A DNA stretch of 64,000 bases, taken from Burkholderiaceae bacterium (GTDB taxonomy: Bacteria > Pseudomonadota > Gammaproteobacteria > Burkholderiales > Burkholderiaceae_C). The DNA is taken from NCBI GenBank assembly GCA_913776825.1, contig CAJYPV010000020.1, positions 144,192 to 208,191 on the forward strand. Reading direction: 5' to 3'. The position numbers were made by a program, and so were the translations under genes. Positions 17,862 to 26,396 of this stretch are shown piece after piece. Positions within the stretch are counted from its first letter, which is position 1. Each line of letters begins with the position of its first letter. The notes beneath the pieces were generated by a model, which saw only the letters and a program-made list of their open reading frames with translations, had not been told where the DNA came from and made no database searches.

Positions 17862-20729
17862 ATGGACAACGTCATCCTCGATGTGGTGCTCGGCCTGGTG
17901 CTGATCTACCTGGTGATGGCGCTGCTGGTGACCAAGCTGCAGGAAGTGCTGGTGGGGCAGTTGTTTTCGGACCGCACCCGCAACCTGCACAAGATGCTGG
18001 ACGAGGCCACCGGCAATGACCCGACGCTGAAGGCCCAGGTGCTGGCCAATCCGCTGATCTTCGCGCTGTCCCGCGGCGACCAGCCATCGCGCACGGGCTT
18101 GCGGCCCAAAGGGCCCTCGGCCATTCCGCCCGATCTGTTTGCGCGCACCGTGCTGGTCGAGCTCTATCACGATCGCGGCAACCATCCCAGCACCCGGTTC
18201 ACGCCCAGCCAGTTCGTCACCCAGATGGGCGCCGGACAGCCGGGACGCATCTGGGGAACCTTGCGCAGTCTGGTGTCAGGCCATGAAGCGAACTGGACCA
18301 GCTTCGAGCAGGCGCTGGCCGATTGGTACAAGGCGATCGGCGACCGCGCGGATGGCTGGTATCAGCGCAGCGCGCAAAGCTGGTCGCTGGTGATCGCCCT
18401 GGCGCTGGCGCTGATCCTCAACGCCGACAGCTTCCGACTGGCCGAGCGGCTGGCCAATGAACCCGATCTGCGCCGCAGCCTGTCCACACTGGCCCAGAAC
18501 CTGAATGCGAGCCTGCAGCAGGAGGCCGCGCAGGAGCAGGGCGACGCCGCGAGGAAAGCCGCCGCCCAGGCCACCCAGGCCGCGCTGGCGCCGGACCGCC
18601 GCGCGGAGCAGGCGCTCAACCAAGCGGCGGCGCTGCTGACGGCGACCTACTTTCGACATCAGGACGTGGCGACCTTCGATCCGAATGTGGCCAGCATCGG
18701 TGAAGGTACGAAGGAGGGGCTCACGCAACGTTGCGCATCGGCGCAAACCAATTCGAAAGAGCTGCTTTCCGGCACGCGCGATGCGAAGAGCCACGTGTTC
18801 CTCAGCAATCCCATCACGTGGCTCTACTTGATGCAGTCGCTGCAGACGCAGATCAAGATCTTCCGCCGCCCGATGGACAGCGGTGAGACCTCCGACAAGG
18901 CCAGCCTCAAGCGCAGCGTCAATCCGACGCAGATCCACGATTGCATCGCCAACCTGAGCGGCTGGGTTGCGCTGGCGTCGCAACGCCCCGGCAAGGACAG
19001 CGCGGCGCAGGACAGCCTGCGCGAAGCCTCCACCCAGTTGAGTCGCGCGGCGGACGCAATGCTCGAAGTGCTGCAGGACCAGGGCGCCCCCACGTCGTTC
19101 AAGGCGCTGTTCCTGCTGGACCCGGACACCTTCCTGCGGTGCAACGAGGAGGCCAACATCAGCCGCGATGGTCTGCGTCAATGCGTGCTGGCGGGCCAGA
19201 ACGGGCGGGTCAATCTGCCGCTGGGCTGGACGCAGGTCAACCGACGGCAAGGCTTCTGCCACATCGAGCAACCGAAGAAGCTGCTGCCCACCACCACGAC
19301 CGTCCGCGCCGAGGCGACCTCCGCCTCCGGGGCCACCGTGTCCACGGTCACGACCGTGACGGCCAGCACGCCCGAACTGGAAACCGGCGCGAGCGGCTGG
19401 ATGGCCGACTTCCTGTGCGGCGCCGAGCGGGGCTTCGACGGCAATCCGGCGCTGCGGCTGTCGCCGATGCGCATCGTCGGTCCGAGCGGATGGGAGTTCC
19501 TCTTCTTCCTGATCGGCGCCTTCATCACCGCGCTGTTCGTCGCGCTGGGCGCGCCGTTCTGGTTTGATCTGCTGGGTCGGGTGGTCAAGCTGCGGGCAGC
19601 CGGCGGCAAGGCGCGGGAGGATGCGCTGTCGACGCCGGACGGAGGCGGTGGAAGCGGCAGCAGCGCCCGTGGCACCGGTGGCCAGGGCGGCCCCGGCGGC
19701 GCCAGTGGCAGCGATGGGACCGCGCCGTTCTCCGAGGCCCGCAATGAGCTGGAGCGCATCCTGCCGGTCGGCGATCTGATTGCGCTGCAAGGCGCATTGG
19801 GCGTCGAACGCACCGGCCGTTGGGACGCGATGACGCGGCAGTCGATGGCGCTCAAGAGCCAGCAGCTGGGACTGGGCGGCAGCGATGAATTGAGCAATCA
19901 GCTGTATGCCGCGCTGATGGGGCAGAGCCTGTCGGGCCTGAAGGTGTTTCAGCCGCCGACCAGCCGGCTCGTCCTGCGTGCGCCGGATGCCCGCGCGGGC
20001 ACGGTGGCGGCGCAACTGATGAAGCTGTTGGACTTCGAAGGCCGGGTCCCCACCACGCTCACCACAGTCACCGACGACGTGCGCGCCCTGGCGGTGCTGT
20101 GGCGCTACAAGCAGCAGGCCAGCCTGCCGGTGCATGAGCGACCGATCGTCAACGATGCGCGCATCAAGCATCGGCTCGACGACATCACCCCGGCCGAGAT
20201 GGCCGCCATCCAGGCGCAGGCGAGCGCCAGCCCACTGGTCAAGCTGCCGCGTGAGACGCCTTCCTGGCTGGACTGGGCGCTCGGCGAGTTGGGTCAGGCA
20301 GAAGCCTGCGAGCCGGCGGCGGGCTCACGGGACATGAGCAATCCTCGGATCCTCGAATACCTGAAGGCGGGCGGAGCGCCGAACGCCAGTGAGTCGACGG
20401 CGTGGTGCGCGGCCTTTGCGAGCTGGGTGCTGCAGCGCGGTCAGGTGCCGAATGCGCCGGCGCAGGTCAGCTCCCAGTTTTTCGGCGGCCCCCACTGCAC
20501 TTTCGCCACCCGGATCTGGACGGAGGGCATGCCTTGGAATCCCACCCAGATCCAAGCGGGCGACATCGTCACCCTGGATGAGAAGCGCGATGGCAAAGGC
20601 ATCCATCACGTCGGTTTCGTGCTGACGGCCCATCCCGAGGGCGTGTGGGCCATCAGTGGCAACTGGGGCAACCAGGTCAAGATCGATCTGTTCAAGCTTG
20701 CCACGCTGGTGGACGTGCGCCGCGTCTGA
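17862..20729 (+). CDS. Membrane protein with C-terminal NlpC/P60-like (TIGR02594-type) domain
   Basis: Protein of 955 residues. TM helices lie at about 4-24, 173-187 and 544-570. The N-terminal third (ADWYKAIGDRADGWYQRSAQ before TM2, LANEPDLRRSL after it) resembles a widespread bacterial membrane-protein family of unknown role. A Gly/Ser linker leads to a probable peptidoglycan-binding-like module (about 630-690, LIALQGALGVERTGRWDAMT). The C-terminal domain (about 795-955) begins PSWLDWALGELGQAE, with catalytic Cys849 in STAWCAAFASWVLQ and His916 in KGIHHVGFVLTAH, the pattern of TIGR02594/CHAP-like amidases. It lies 33 bases after the trypsin-SleB gene, so probably in one operon. I infer a membrane-anchored peptidoglycan amidase. 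Confidence 0.82.
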   Translation: MDNVILDVVLGLVLIYLVMALLVTKLQEVLVGQLFSDRTRNLHKMLDEATGNDPTLKAQVLANPLIFALSRGDQPSRTGLRPKGPSAIPPDLFARTVLVELYHDRGNHPSTRFTPSQFVTQMGAGQPGRIWGTLRSLVSGHEANWTSFEQALADWYKAIGDRADGWYQRSAQSWSLVIALALALILNADSFRLAERLANEPDLRRSLSTLAQNLNASLQQEAAQEQGDAARKAAAQATQAALAPDRRAEQALNQAAALLTATYFRHQDVATFDPNVASIGEGTKEGLTQRCASAQTNSKELLSGTRDAKSHVFLSNPITWLYLMQSLQTQIKIFRRPMDSGETSDKASLKRSVNPTQIHDCIANLSGWVALASQRPGKDSAAQDSLREASTQLSRAADAMLEVLQDQGAPTSFKALFLLDPDTFLRCNEEANISRDGLRQCVLAGQNGRVNLPLGWTQVNRRQGFCHIEQPKKLLPTTTTVRAEATSASGATVSTVTTVTASTPELETGASGWMADFLCGAERGFDGNPALRLSPMRIVGPSGWEFLFFLIGAFITALFVALGAPFWFDLLGRVVKLRAAGGKAREDALSTPDGGGGSGSSARGTGGQGGPGGASGSDGTAPFSEARNELERILPVGDLIALQGALGVERTGRWDAMTRQSMALKSQQLGLGGSDELSNQLYAALMGQSLSGLKVFQPPTSRLVLRAPDARAGTVAAQLMKLLDFEGRVPTTLTTVTDDVRALAVLWRYKQQASLPVHERPIVNDARIKHRLDDITPAEMAAIQAQASASPLVKLPRETPSWLDWALGELGQAEACEPAAGSRDMSNPRILEYLKAGGAPNASESTAWCAAFASWVLQRGQVPNAPAQVSSQFFGGPHCTFATRIWTEGMPWNPTQIQAGDIVTLDEKRDGKGIHHVGFVLTAHPEGVWAISGNWGNQVKIDLFKLATLVDVRRV

Positions 20730-20798
20730 ATCGCGTCGCAGGGACGACGGCAAGACGGGGGGCCGCCTTGCGCGACGCGCATGCTCACGCCGCCGGCC

Positions 20799-21752
20799 TC
20801 AGTCGTCCACCGAGAACACCGCGAAGCTGGCCTCCGGCAGGAACTTGAAATCCCAGCTCTCATTCGTCTGCGGATCTTCGATCTGGATGTTCTGATCGTC
20901 ATGCCAGCGGGCGATGACGAAATGCGACGGCAGGTAGACGATGAATTCGCTGTCGTCGCTGCTCACATGGTTGCAGATGTGCGCGCGGAGTTCCGCCTTG
21001 CTCAGCCCGGCCACGATGTCCGAGACGCCGCGACCGGCCACGCCGAGCGCGAACTGGATGTGTTCCAGACTGATCCAGCGGTGCGGGTCGCCGTCGCTCA
21101 GGTTGACCTGGGCCATGTACTGGATCGTCTGGTCCGCGCTGTCGATGCCGAGCACGCTGGCCAGCACGCCATAACCGCAGTTGTTCCAGAAGCCGGACGG
21201 ATTCCGGTCGCCATGGTCGTCGTTGCGGATGTCGGCGTCCTGGCGCGCCAGGGCGCGCACTTCGGGCGTGCGCTTGCGAAGCATCGTGCGCATCTCCGCC
21301 ACATCTTTGGCGGTGACCTCCACATACTTGATCATCGTCGACTGGGCATAGGTCATCGTCACGCACAGCACCTGCGGTTCGAGTCCGTTGAAGACGATGC
21401 CATGCTGGTCCACATGCCGGACCACCCCGGCGACGAAGAACAGCGGCTGGGTCAGCGGCTCCTGGGGCGCGCCGACGAAGGTGTTGGAGTCCGACGACCG
21501 CAGCCGCTGCACCGTGGCGCGACCGGGAGAGGCGGCCTCCGCCCGCTGATCCGCCATCGCCTGCAGCCGCTTGAATTGCCGCGCCTGCTCGCTGCGGTCC
21601 GCCAGTTGCTGCAAGGCCTCATGGCTGGGCGGGCCGGCGGGAGCGTGGTGGGCCTCGCGCGTGACGGCCTGGGCGGCCGGTTGCGACACGCGGGCGGTGC
21701 GCTGCGCCTCGGCAGAGGGCGGTGCGTGGGGACGGGGCGGGAACGGCGGCAT
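20799..21752 (-). CDS. Putative secreted effector with eCIS-cargo-like N terminus and papain/C39-like domain
   Basis: Protein of 317 residues with no signal peptide. Residues about 40-85 are Ala/Gln-rich and contain LQQLADRSEQARQFKRLQ then AMADQRA and TVQRL, which resembles the repeated motifs seen in cargo of extracellular contractile injection systems. The C-terminal half has Cys192 in FWNNCGYGVLASVLG, His277 in VYLPSHFVIARW and Asp293 in IQIEDPQT. That spacing and order fit a papain- or peptidase-C39-like fold. It converges on the NlpC/P60-like gene with a 69-base gap. No injection-system genes or clear immunity gene are in the window. Function as a toxin or protease is inference. Confidence 0.6.
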   Translation of the reverse strand: MPPFPPRPHAPPSAEAQRTARVSQPAAQAVTREAHHAPAGPPSHEALQQLADRSEQARQFKRLQAMADQRAEAASPGRATVQRLRSSDSNTFVGAPQEPLTQPLFFVAGVVRHVDQHGIVFNGLEPQVLCVTMTYAQSTMIKYVEVTAKDVAEMRTMLRKRTPEVRALARQDADIRNDDHGDRNPSGFWNNCGYGVLASVLGIDSADQTIQYMAQVNLSDGDPHRWISLEHIQFALGVAGRGVSDIVAGLSKAELRAHICNHVSSDDSEFIVYLPSHFVIARWHDDQNIQIEDPQTNESWDFKFLPEASFAVFSVDD

Positions 21753-22059
21753 CAGGGTGTCAGGGTCTCATTGGCGCAGGGGCGCAGGGTCTCGGGGCTC
21801 AAGCTCGACAGGACAACATCAGAGGACACCCATCGGGCGACTGGCGATCCGGACGGGCGAGCATGGGCCGTCCGGCGCCGGCGTCGATCGGTTCCCCACA
21901 GGGCACGCTGCCCGTGGGGACACCGGGGCGGGCGCACAATCGGCGGACTCTAGGGGGCCGGGGCCAGTCCTTGCCATCAGCATCCGTCTGATTTTCGGGT
22001 GCCGAGCCTCCGAACCGCCCGGGCGCGAGTAAGTCTTCGGTAAGACCATCGGCCCGACC
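21753..22059. promoter_or_regulatory. Divergent region between the putative effector and mipA
   Basis: This 307-base gap must carry both promoters. It contains the hairpin at 21893-21920 and, close to mipA, a small inverted repeat gtctt-cggt-aagac at about 22033-22046 that could be part of a regulator site. No convincing -35/-10 pair stands out. Confidence 0.4.
21893..21920. other. 12-bp hairpin with one bulge and 3-base loop
   Basis: tccccac-a-gggca pairs with tgcccgtgggga, 12 base pairs with a single bulged A around loop cgc. It is centred about 150 bases from the gene start on either side. It may lie in a leader or stop readthrough. Confidence 0.5.
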
Positions 22060-22983
22060 ATGCGACTCCCAACCACTGCCGGAAGCACCGTGAACCTGAA
22101 CGTGACCTCCACCTCCTCTTCGTCGGCTGCGGGCGCTTGCGTCGCGGCTTCTTCCTCGTCGATCGCCGCGCCGGCGGGCCCGCTGGGCGCGATGACGCCG
22201 TGGTTCGCCACGGCCGCGCTGGTGGCGGGCGTGGCCTTCTCGGGCGTGGCCTCCGCTCAGAATCAGCCGCGTGAGGCGCAGGCCAGCGGCGAAGGGATGT
22301 CCTCCTGGGCGCTGGGCCTGGGCGTGGCCACCCGTCAGCAGCCCTATGCCGATGCGGACAGCAAGACCAATGTGCTGCCGCTGCTGTTCTATGAAAACCG
22401 CTGGGTGCGCTTCGCCGGTACCACCGCCGATCTGAAGCTGTGGCGCCAGCCGGTGGCTCCGTCGCAGGAGATCAGCGGCGGCCTGCGGCTGCGTTACGAC
22501 CTGACCGGCTACGAGGCCAGCGATTCCCCGCGCCTGGCCGGCATGGCCGAACGCAAGGGCGGCCTGTGGGGCGGCGCGGTGCTGGCCTGGCGCAACCCGC
22601 TGGTGCAACTGAGCCTGGACTGGACGGCCGATCTGTCCGGCCACAGCAAGGGCCAGAAGCTGCAGCTCCAGGCCGACCGCCGCTTCGCGCTCGGCAGCGT
22701 GGGCGTGACGCCGCGCCTGGCGGCCCAGTGGCAGGACAAGAAATATGTCGATTACTACTTCGGCGTGCGCACCCAGGAAGCGCTGGCGGATCGTCCGGTG
22801 TACTTCGGTCGCTCGGCCACCACGCTGGAAGGCGGCTTGCGCCTCGATTACGCCTTCAGCGGCCGCCATCAGGTTTTCCTGGACCTGAGCGTCACCGGCC
22901 TGCCCAGCGAGATCAAGGACAGCCCGTTGGTCGACCGCAGCAGCCTGTCGCGGGTGGCGGTGGGTTATCTCTATCGCTTCTGA
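22060..22983 (+). CDS. MipA/OmpV-family outer-membrane protein
   Basis: Outer-membrane beta-barrel of up to 307 residues. The mature part fits MipA/OmpV: SSWALGLGVATRQQPYADADSKTNVLPLLFYEN at the start, LRYDLTGYEASDSPRLAGM, and a final strand ending VAVGYLYRF with C-terminal Phe. The signal peptide is MTPWFATAALVAGVAFSGVASA, starting at an internal ATG at 22192. The 44 Ser/Ala/Thr-rich residues before it from 22060 are either an unusually long N-region or not translated. A 263-residue product from 22192 would match the usual family length. It is followed 9 bases later by a response regulator and its kinase, an arrangement often seen for MipA proteins whose expression the kinase controls. Confidence 0.88.
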   Translation: MRLPTTAGSTVNLNVTSTSSSSAAGACVAASSSSIAAPAGPLGAMTPWFATAALVAGVAFSGVASAQNQPREAQASGEGMSSWALGLGVATRQQPYADADSKTNVLPLLFYENRWVRFAGTTADLKLWRQPVAPSQEISGGLRLRYDLTGYEASDSPRLAGMAERKGGLWGGAVLAWRNPLVQLSLDWTADLSGHSKGQKLQLQADRRFALGSVGVTPRLAAQWQDKKYVDYYFGVRTQEALADRPVYFGRSATTLEGGLRLDYAFSGRHQVFLDLSVTGLPSEIKDSPLVDRSSLSRVAVGYLYRF

Positions 22984-22992
22984 TCGTCGGTG

Positions 22993-23679
22993 ATGAACCG
23001 CATCGCGCTGGTCGAGGACCACGCACGCCTGGCCGCGCTCGTCCGTCAGGCCCTGCAGGCTGCAGGCATCCCGACGGATGTGTTTCCTTCGCTGGAAACC
23101 GCCTGGCAGGCGCTGCGTGACCTGGACTACGCGGCCATGGTGGTCGACCGCGGTCTGCCGGATGGCGACGGCCTGACGCTGGTCAAGCGCTCGCGCGCCG
23201 CCGGCCTGGGGACGCCCTGTCTGATGCTGACCGCGCGCGATGCGCTGCATGACCGCGTGGAAGGACTGGAAGCGGGCGCCGACGACTACCTGACCAAGCC
23301 CTTTCCGATGGAGGAACTGGTCGCGCGGGTGCGGGCGCTGATGCGGCGTCCCGCCGGCCTGAGGCCGGAGACGCCGGGCTATGGCGACATCCGCCTGCAT
23401 CCCGATCAGGGCCTGCTCGCCTGCGGGGAAGAGACCATCACGCTGGCGCCAGCCGAGCTGCAGATCCTGCTCAGCCTGGTGCGCCACGAAGGCCGCACCG
23501 TGCGCCGCAGTGCGCTCGAAGCGGCCGCATGGGGCCTGTCCGACGCGGTCACGCCGAATGCGCTGGATGTGGCGCTGCATCGGCTGCGCCGCAAATTGAT
23601 CGCGCTGGGGTCAGCGCTGCAGATCGTGAATATCCGAGGCCTGGGCTATGCGCTCCGTGAAGACTCGATGGCCGTGTAG
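22993..23679 (+). CDS. OmpR-family response regulator
   Basis: Cytoplasmic transcription regulator of 228 residues. The receiver domain (about 1-115) has the acidic pair in ALVEDH, phospho-acceptor Asp in AAMVVDRGLPDGDGL, the Thr of LMLTARDA and the Lys of DDYLTKPFPMEEL. The winged-helix DNA-binding domain (about 130-225) ends in LHRLRRKLIALGSALQIVNIRGLGYAL. The ATG at 22993 is preferred; a GTG one codon upstream is also open. It lies 9 bases after the mipA gene and overlaps the kinase gene by 32 bases, so mipA, regulator and kinase form one operon. Confidence 0.94.
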   Translation: MNRIALVEDHARLAALVRQALQAAGIPTDVFPSLETAWQALRDLDYAAMVVDRGLPDGDGLTLVKRSRAAGLGTPCLMLTARDALHDRVEGLEAGADDYLTKPFPMEELVARVRALMRRPAGLRPETPGYGDIRLHPDQGLLACGEETITLAPAELQILLSLVRHEGRTVRRSALEAAAWGLSDAVTPNALDVALHRLRRKLIALGSALQIVNIRGLGYALREDSMAV

Positions 23680-25225
23680 CCTGCGCGGCCGGCTGCTGGG
23701 AATGTTTGTCACCGGCATGGCCCTGAGCGTGGGCATCGTGGCGGTGGCGGTGTTGACGCTGATGCCCAGCCTCGGGCAGCGCCTGCTGCACAGCGGCATC
23801 GAGGACTACACCGAAGCGATTGCCGAGCATCTGCACTTCGATGCGCAGGGCGTGCCGACCGGCGTCGATGAATCGAAGATCGAAGCCTGGCTGTTCACCA
23901 GCCTGGCGCAGGAAGTCACCGCGCGGATCCTCGATGACACCGGGCGCGTGATCTACAGCAGCGACGCACCGGTGCCGTCGCATCCGCCCGCCGGAACTGC
24001 GCCGCTGTCGGCGGACGGGCAGCCCTTCGATCCGGCGCTGCGCTCCTTCCGCTTCCATCGACACGGCATTGCGATGCATGGCGCGACCGTGCACCTGAGC
24101 CATGCCGGCCGCCCCTGGATGTTCCAGTTCGCCACCAGTGACCGCCTGGTGCTGCGCATGCGCGATTCCTTCGGACTGCCGGCGGTGGGACGCGGCATCG
24201 CGGCGACCTGCGCGGTGTTCCTGATCATCTTCTTCATCACGATTCACCTGACCCTGAAGCGCGCGCTGGCACCTCTGCGCGAGGCCTCGGACGATGCGCA
24301 GCGCATCACGCCGCGCACCCTGGATGAGCGTCTGCAGGTCGAGGTCCAGCCGGTCGAGATCCGCCCGCTGGTCACCGCCTTCAATCAGGCCCTGGACCGA
24401 CTGCAACAGGGCTTTCGCACCCAGCAGGAATTCCTGGCCAGCGCCGCGCATGAGCTGAAGACGCCGCTGGCGTTGATCCGCGCGCAGGTCGAGCTGATGC
24501 CGGACGACGAGCCGCGGCGCTGGCTGCTGGACGATGTCGATCGCATGGCCCGGCAGGTGCAGCAGCTGCTGATGCTCGCCGAAGTCAGCGAACCGCAGAA
24601 CTACCGCATCGCCACGGTGGACCCGCGCGGCACGCTGCAGGAGGTGTTCGATTACATGGGGCGGGTGGCGGAGCGTCGGCAGGTGCTGCTGGGCCTGCGC
24701 CTGGCGGATGACCTGCAGCCGTGGCGGGTGGACCGCAGCGCGCTGTTCACGCTGTTGAAGAACCTGCTGGAGAACGCCATCCAGCACAGCACGCCGGGCT
24801 CGGTGGTGTCGCTCACGGTGGACCGACTCGGTCTGTGCGTCGTCGATCAGAGCCCGGGGGTGACGCCCGAGCAATTGCCCCGACTGTTCGATCGCTTCTG
24901 GCGCGGGCCGGATCGTCGGGAGGAGGGCGCAGGGCTGGGCCTGTCCATCTGCGCGGAGATCGCCGCCGCGCACGGCTGGCAATTGACCGCGCGATGCGCC
25001 GCGCCGGGCCAGGGTCTGACGATGCGAGTGGACATGCCGGGTTCATCGTCGTTGACGCAGGGGCTGCTGGCGCGAACCGGCGCGGCGCAGCAACGTGCGC
25101 AGGAAGGTGGGCCGGAGCGCGCGCCGGTCCATGCAATCCAACGACCGGCTTCCTTGGCTCATCAGGCGTCAGGCGCCTCGACGCGACCGGCTGCCGGCAA
25201 GGCGGTGAGCGAGGCTTTGTTCTAG
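23648..25225 (+). CDS. Membrane sensor histidine kinase
   Basis: Partner kinase of 525 residues. TM1 is at about 14-38, a periplasmic sensor follows to about 180, and TM2 is near 181-203. A HAMP-like linker leads to the phospho-acceptor His in FLASAAHELKTPLALIRAQ and a C-terminal ATPase with N box LLKNLLENAIQHSTPGS and G box GAGLGLSICAEIAAAHGW. It is QseC/PmrB-like in layout. The last 55 or so residues, after VDMPGSS, are Ala/Gln/Arg-rich and lie beyond the usual kinase end. The signal sensed is not evident. Its start lies inside the end of the regulator gene, so the two are translationally linked. Confidence 0.93.
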   Translation: MRSVKTRWPCSLRGRLLGMFVTGMALSVGIVAVAVLTLMPSLGQRLLHSGIEDYTEAIAEHLHFDAQGVPTGVDESKIEAWLFTSLAQEVTARILDDTGRVIYSSDAPVPSHPPAGTAPLSADGQPFDPALRSFRFHRHGIAMHGATVHLSHAGRPWMFQFATSDRLVLRMRDSFGLPAVGRGIAATCAVFLIIFFITIHLTLKRALAPLREASDDAQRITPRTLDERLQVEVQPVEIRPLVTAFNQALDRLQQGFRTQQEFLASAAHELKTPLALIRAQVELMPDDEPRRWLLDDVDRMARQVQQLLMLAEVSEPQNYRIATVDPRGTLQEVFDYMGRVAERRQVLLGLRLADDLQPWRVDRSALFTLLKNLLENAIQHSTPGSVVSLTVDRLGLCVVDQSPGVTPEQLPRLFDRFWRGPDRREEGAGLGLSICAEIAAAHGWQLTARCAAPGQGLTMRVDMPGSSSLTQGLLARTGAAQQRAQEGGPERAPVHAIQRPASLAHQASGASTRPAAGKAVSEALF

Positions 25226-25307
25226 GGACGCTCTGCGCCGCGCTCGCGAGCCGCCAAGCGCCAGGCGCCAGGCGCAATCGCAGCCATCGCGAGCGCTGAA
25301 TGGACGT

Positions 25308-25323
25308 CCGATCATTTGATCGG
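25308..25323. promoter_or_regulatory. Palindromic operator candidate for the RES/Xre toxin-antitoxin operon
   Basis: ccgatca-tt-tgatcgg is a perfect 7-bp inverted repeat with a 2-base spacer, 25 bases before the antitoxin ATG. The palindrome ggacgtcc (25302-25309) abuts it. Xre-type antitoxins usually repress their own promoter through such sites. Confidence 0.6.
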
Positions 25324-25348
25324 TAACATCCGCTCAAAGGAGCGAATC

Positions 25349-25876
25349 ATGATCAAAGAGCCCCACGTCTCTCCCCCGCCCGGTTACTCACGCGTACGGG
25401 AGAAAGCCGCGATGTACGGCGGGGCCGCGACCGCGCGGACGCCGGTGGGGTTCTCGTTCCTCGGCCTGTTCCAGGCGGATCCGCTGGAGCGGATCGAACT
25501 GGTGAAAAACGGCGTCCATCCGCAGGAGATCGAACACATGGCGCGGCAACTGGCGATGCCCAAGGACAAGCTGCTGCAGATCCTGGGACTGGCGCCGGCC
25601 ACCGTCAGCCGCAAGGTGCGCGAGAACAAGCCGTTGTCGCGCGACGAGAGCTCGCGGGTGCTGGGCATGGCCCGGCTGGTCGGGCAGGTGCAGGCGATGG
25701 TGGAGGACTCGGGCCGGCCGGAAGGCTTCGATGCCGCGACCTGGGTCGCCGCCTGGCTGGATCGCCCGCTGCCGGCGCTGGGTGGGCGCAAGCCGGCGGA
25801 GTTCATGGACACCTCGGAAGGCCAGCAACTGGTGGCCAACCTGGTCGCCCGGATGCAGAGCGGGGCCTATTCATGA
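25349..25876 (+). CDS. Xre/MbcA/ParS-type antitoxin (DUF2384)
   Basis: Antitoxin of 175 residues. The N-terminal helical part (about 50-100) includes ERIELVKNGVHPQEIEHMA and LGLAPATVSRKVRENKPLSRDES, the Xre-like HTH. The C-terminal toxin-binding domain has RVLGMARLVGQVQAMVEDSG and AATWVAAWLDRPLPALGGRKPAEFMD, classic for MbcA/ParS. The ATG at 25349 is chosen because AAAGGAG lies 9 bases upstream. The stop overlaps the toxin start as ATGA. It should neutralise the RES toxin and autoregulate through the palindrome at 25308-25323. Confidence 0.92.
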   Translation: MIKEPHVSPPPGYSRVREKAAMYGGAATARTPVGFSFLGLFQADPLERIELVKNGVHPQEIEHMARQLAMPKDKLLQILGLAPATVSRKVRENKPLSRDESSRVLGMARLVGQVQAMVEDSGRPEGFDAATWVAAWLDRPLPALGGRKPAEFMDTSEGQQLVANLVARMQSGAYS

Positions 25877-26349
25877 GCGTGGCGTTGTGGCGAATCGCCA
25901 CCGATGCGCGCGACTACGGCGCCGATGACCTGTCCGGCAAGGGTGCGGCCAAGACGGGCGGCCGCTGGAACCGGGTCGATCAGCCGGTGGTCTACACCGC
26001 CACGTCGATCTCGCTGGCTTGTCTGGAGACCATCGTGCATCTGCAGGCCGACGGACTGCCGCTGAATCGCTTCCTGGTGCGGATCGACGTGCCCGACGCA
26101 GTCTGGGCCGCGCGACTCGTGCGAGCGCCCGACAGCCTGCCGGTCGGCTGGAGCGCCATTCCCGAAGGCAAGGTGTCGCTCGATGTCGGCGATGCGTGGC
26201 TGCGCTCGATGGACAGCCCCTTGCTGGTGGTGCCGTCGGTGGTCGTGCCGGAAGAGGCCAATGTGCTCATCAACCCGCAGCACGTGATGGCGCAGCAACT
26301 GCAGGCCGCCAAGTTGCGGCCTTGGTTCTATGACCAACGCATGAGATAG
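25873..26349 (+). CDS. RES-domain toxin
   Basis: Toxin of 158 residues. The RES fold is related to ADP-ribosyltransferases; characterised members degrade NAD+ or ADP-ribosylate a host enzyme (MbcT, ParT, Res). The expected Arg, Tyr, Ser and Glu residues are visible in LWRIATDARDYGADDL, GGRWNRVDQPVVYTATS and SLACLETIVHL. The C terminus has PSVVVPEEANVLINPQH, typical of the family. The length is normal and the gene is intact. It is directly coupled to its antitoxin by a 4-base overlap, so this is a complete type II module. It may stabilise this region or act in stress or phage response. Confidence 0.93.
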   Translation: MSVALWRIATDARDYGADDLSGKGAAKTGGRWNRVDQPVVYTATSISLACLETIVHLQADGLPLNRFLVRIDVPDAVWAARLVRAPDSLPVGWSAIPEGKVSLDVGDAWLRSMDSPLLVVPSVVVPEEANVLINPQHVMAQQLQAAKLRPWFYDQRMR

Positions 26350-26396
26350 CGGCGGTGCCGTTCAGCGCCGGTCCTGGAAGACCGGGCTGAACGCGC

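Noticed and set aside
20799..22059. A full extracellular contractile injection locus
   Set aside because: No sheath, tube, baseplate or AAA+ ATPase genes occur in the window; only one cargo-like N terminus is present.
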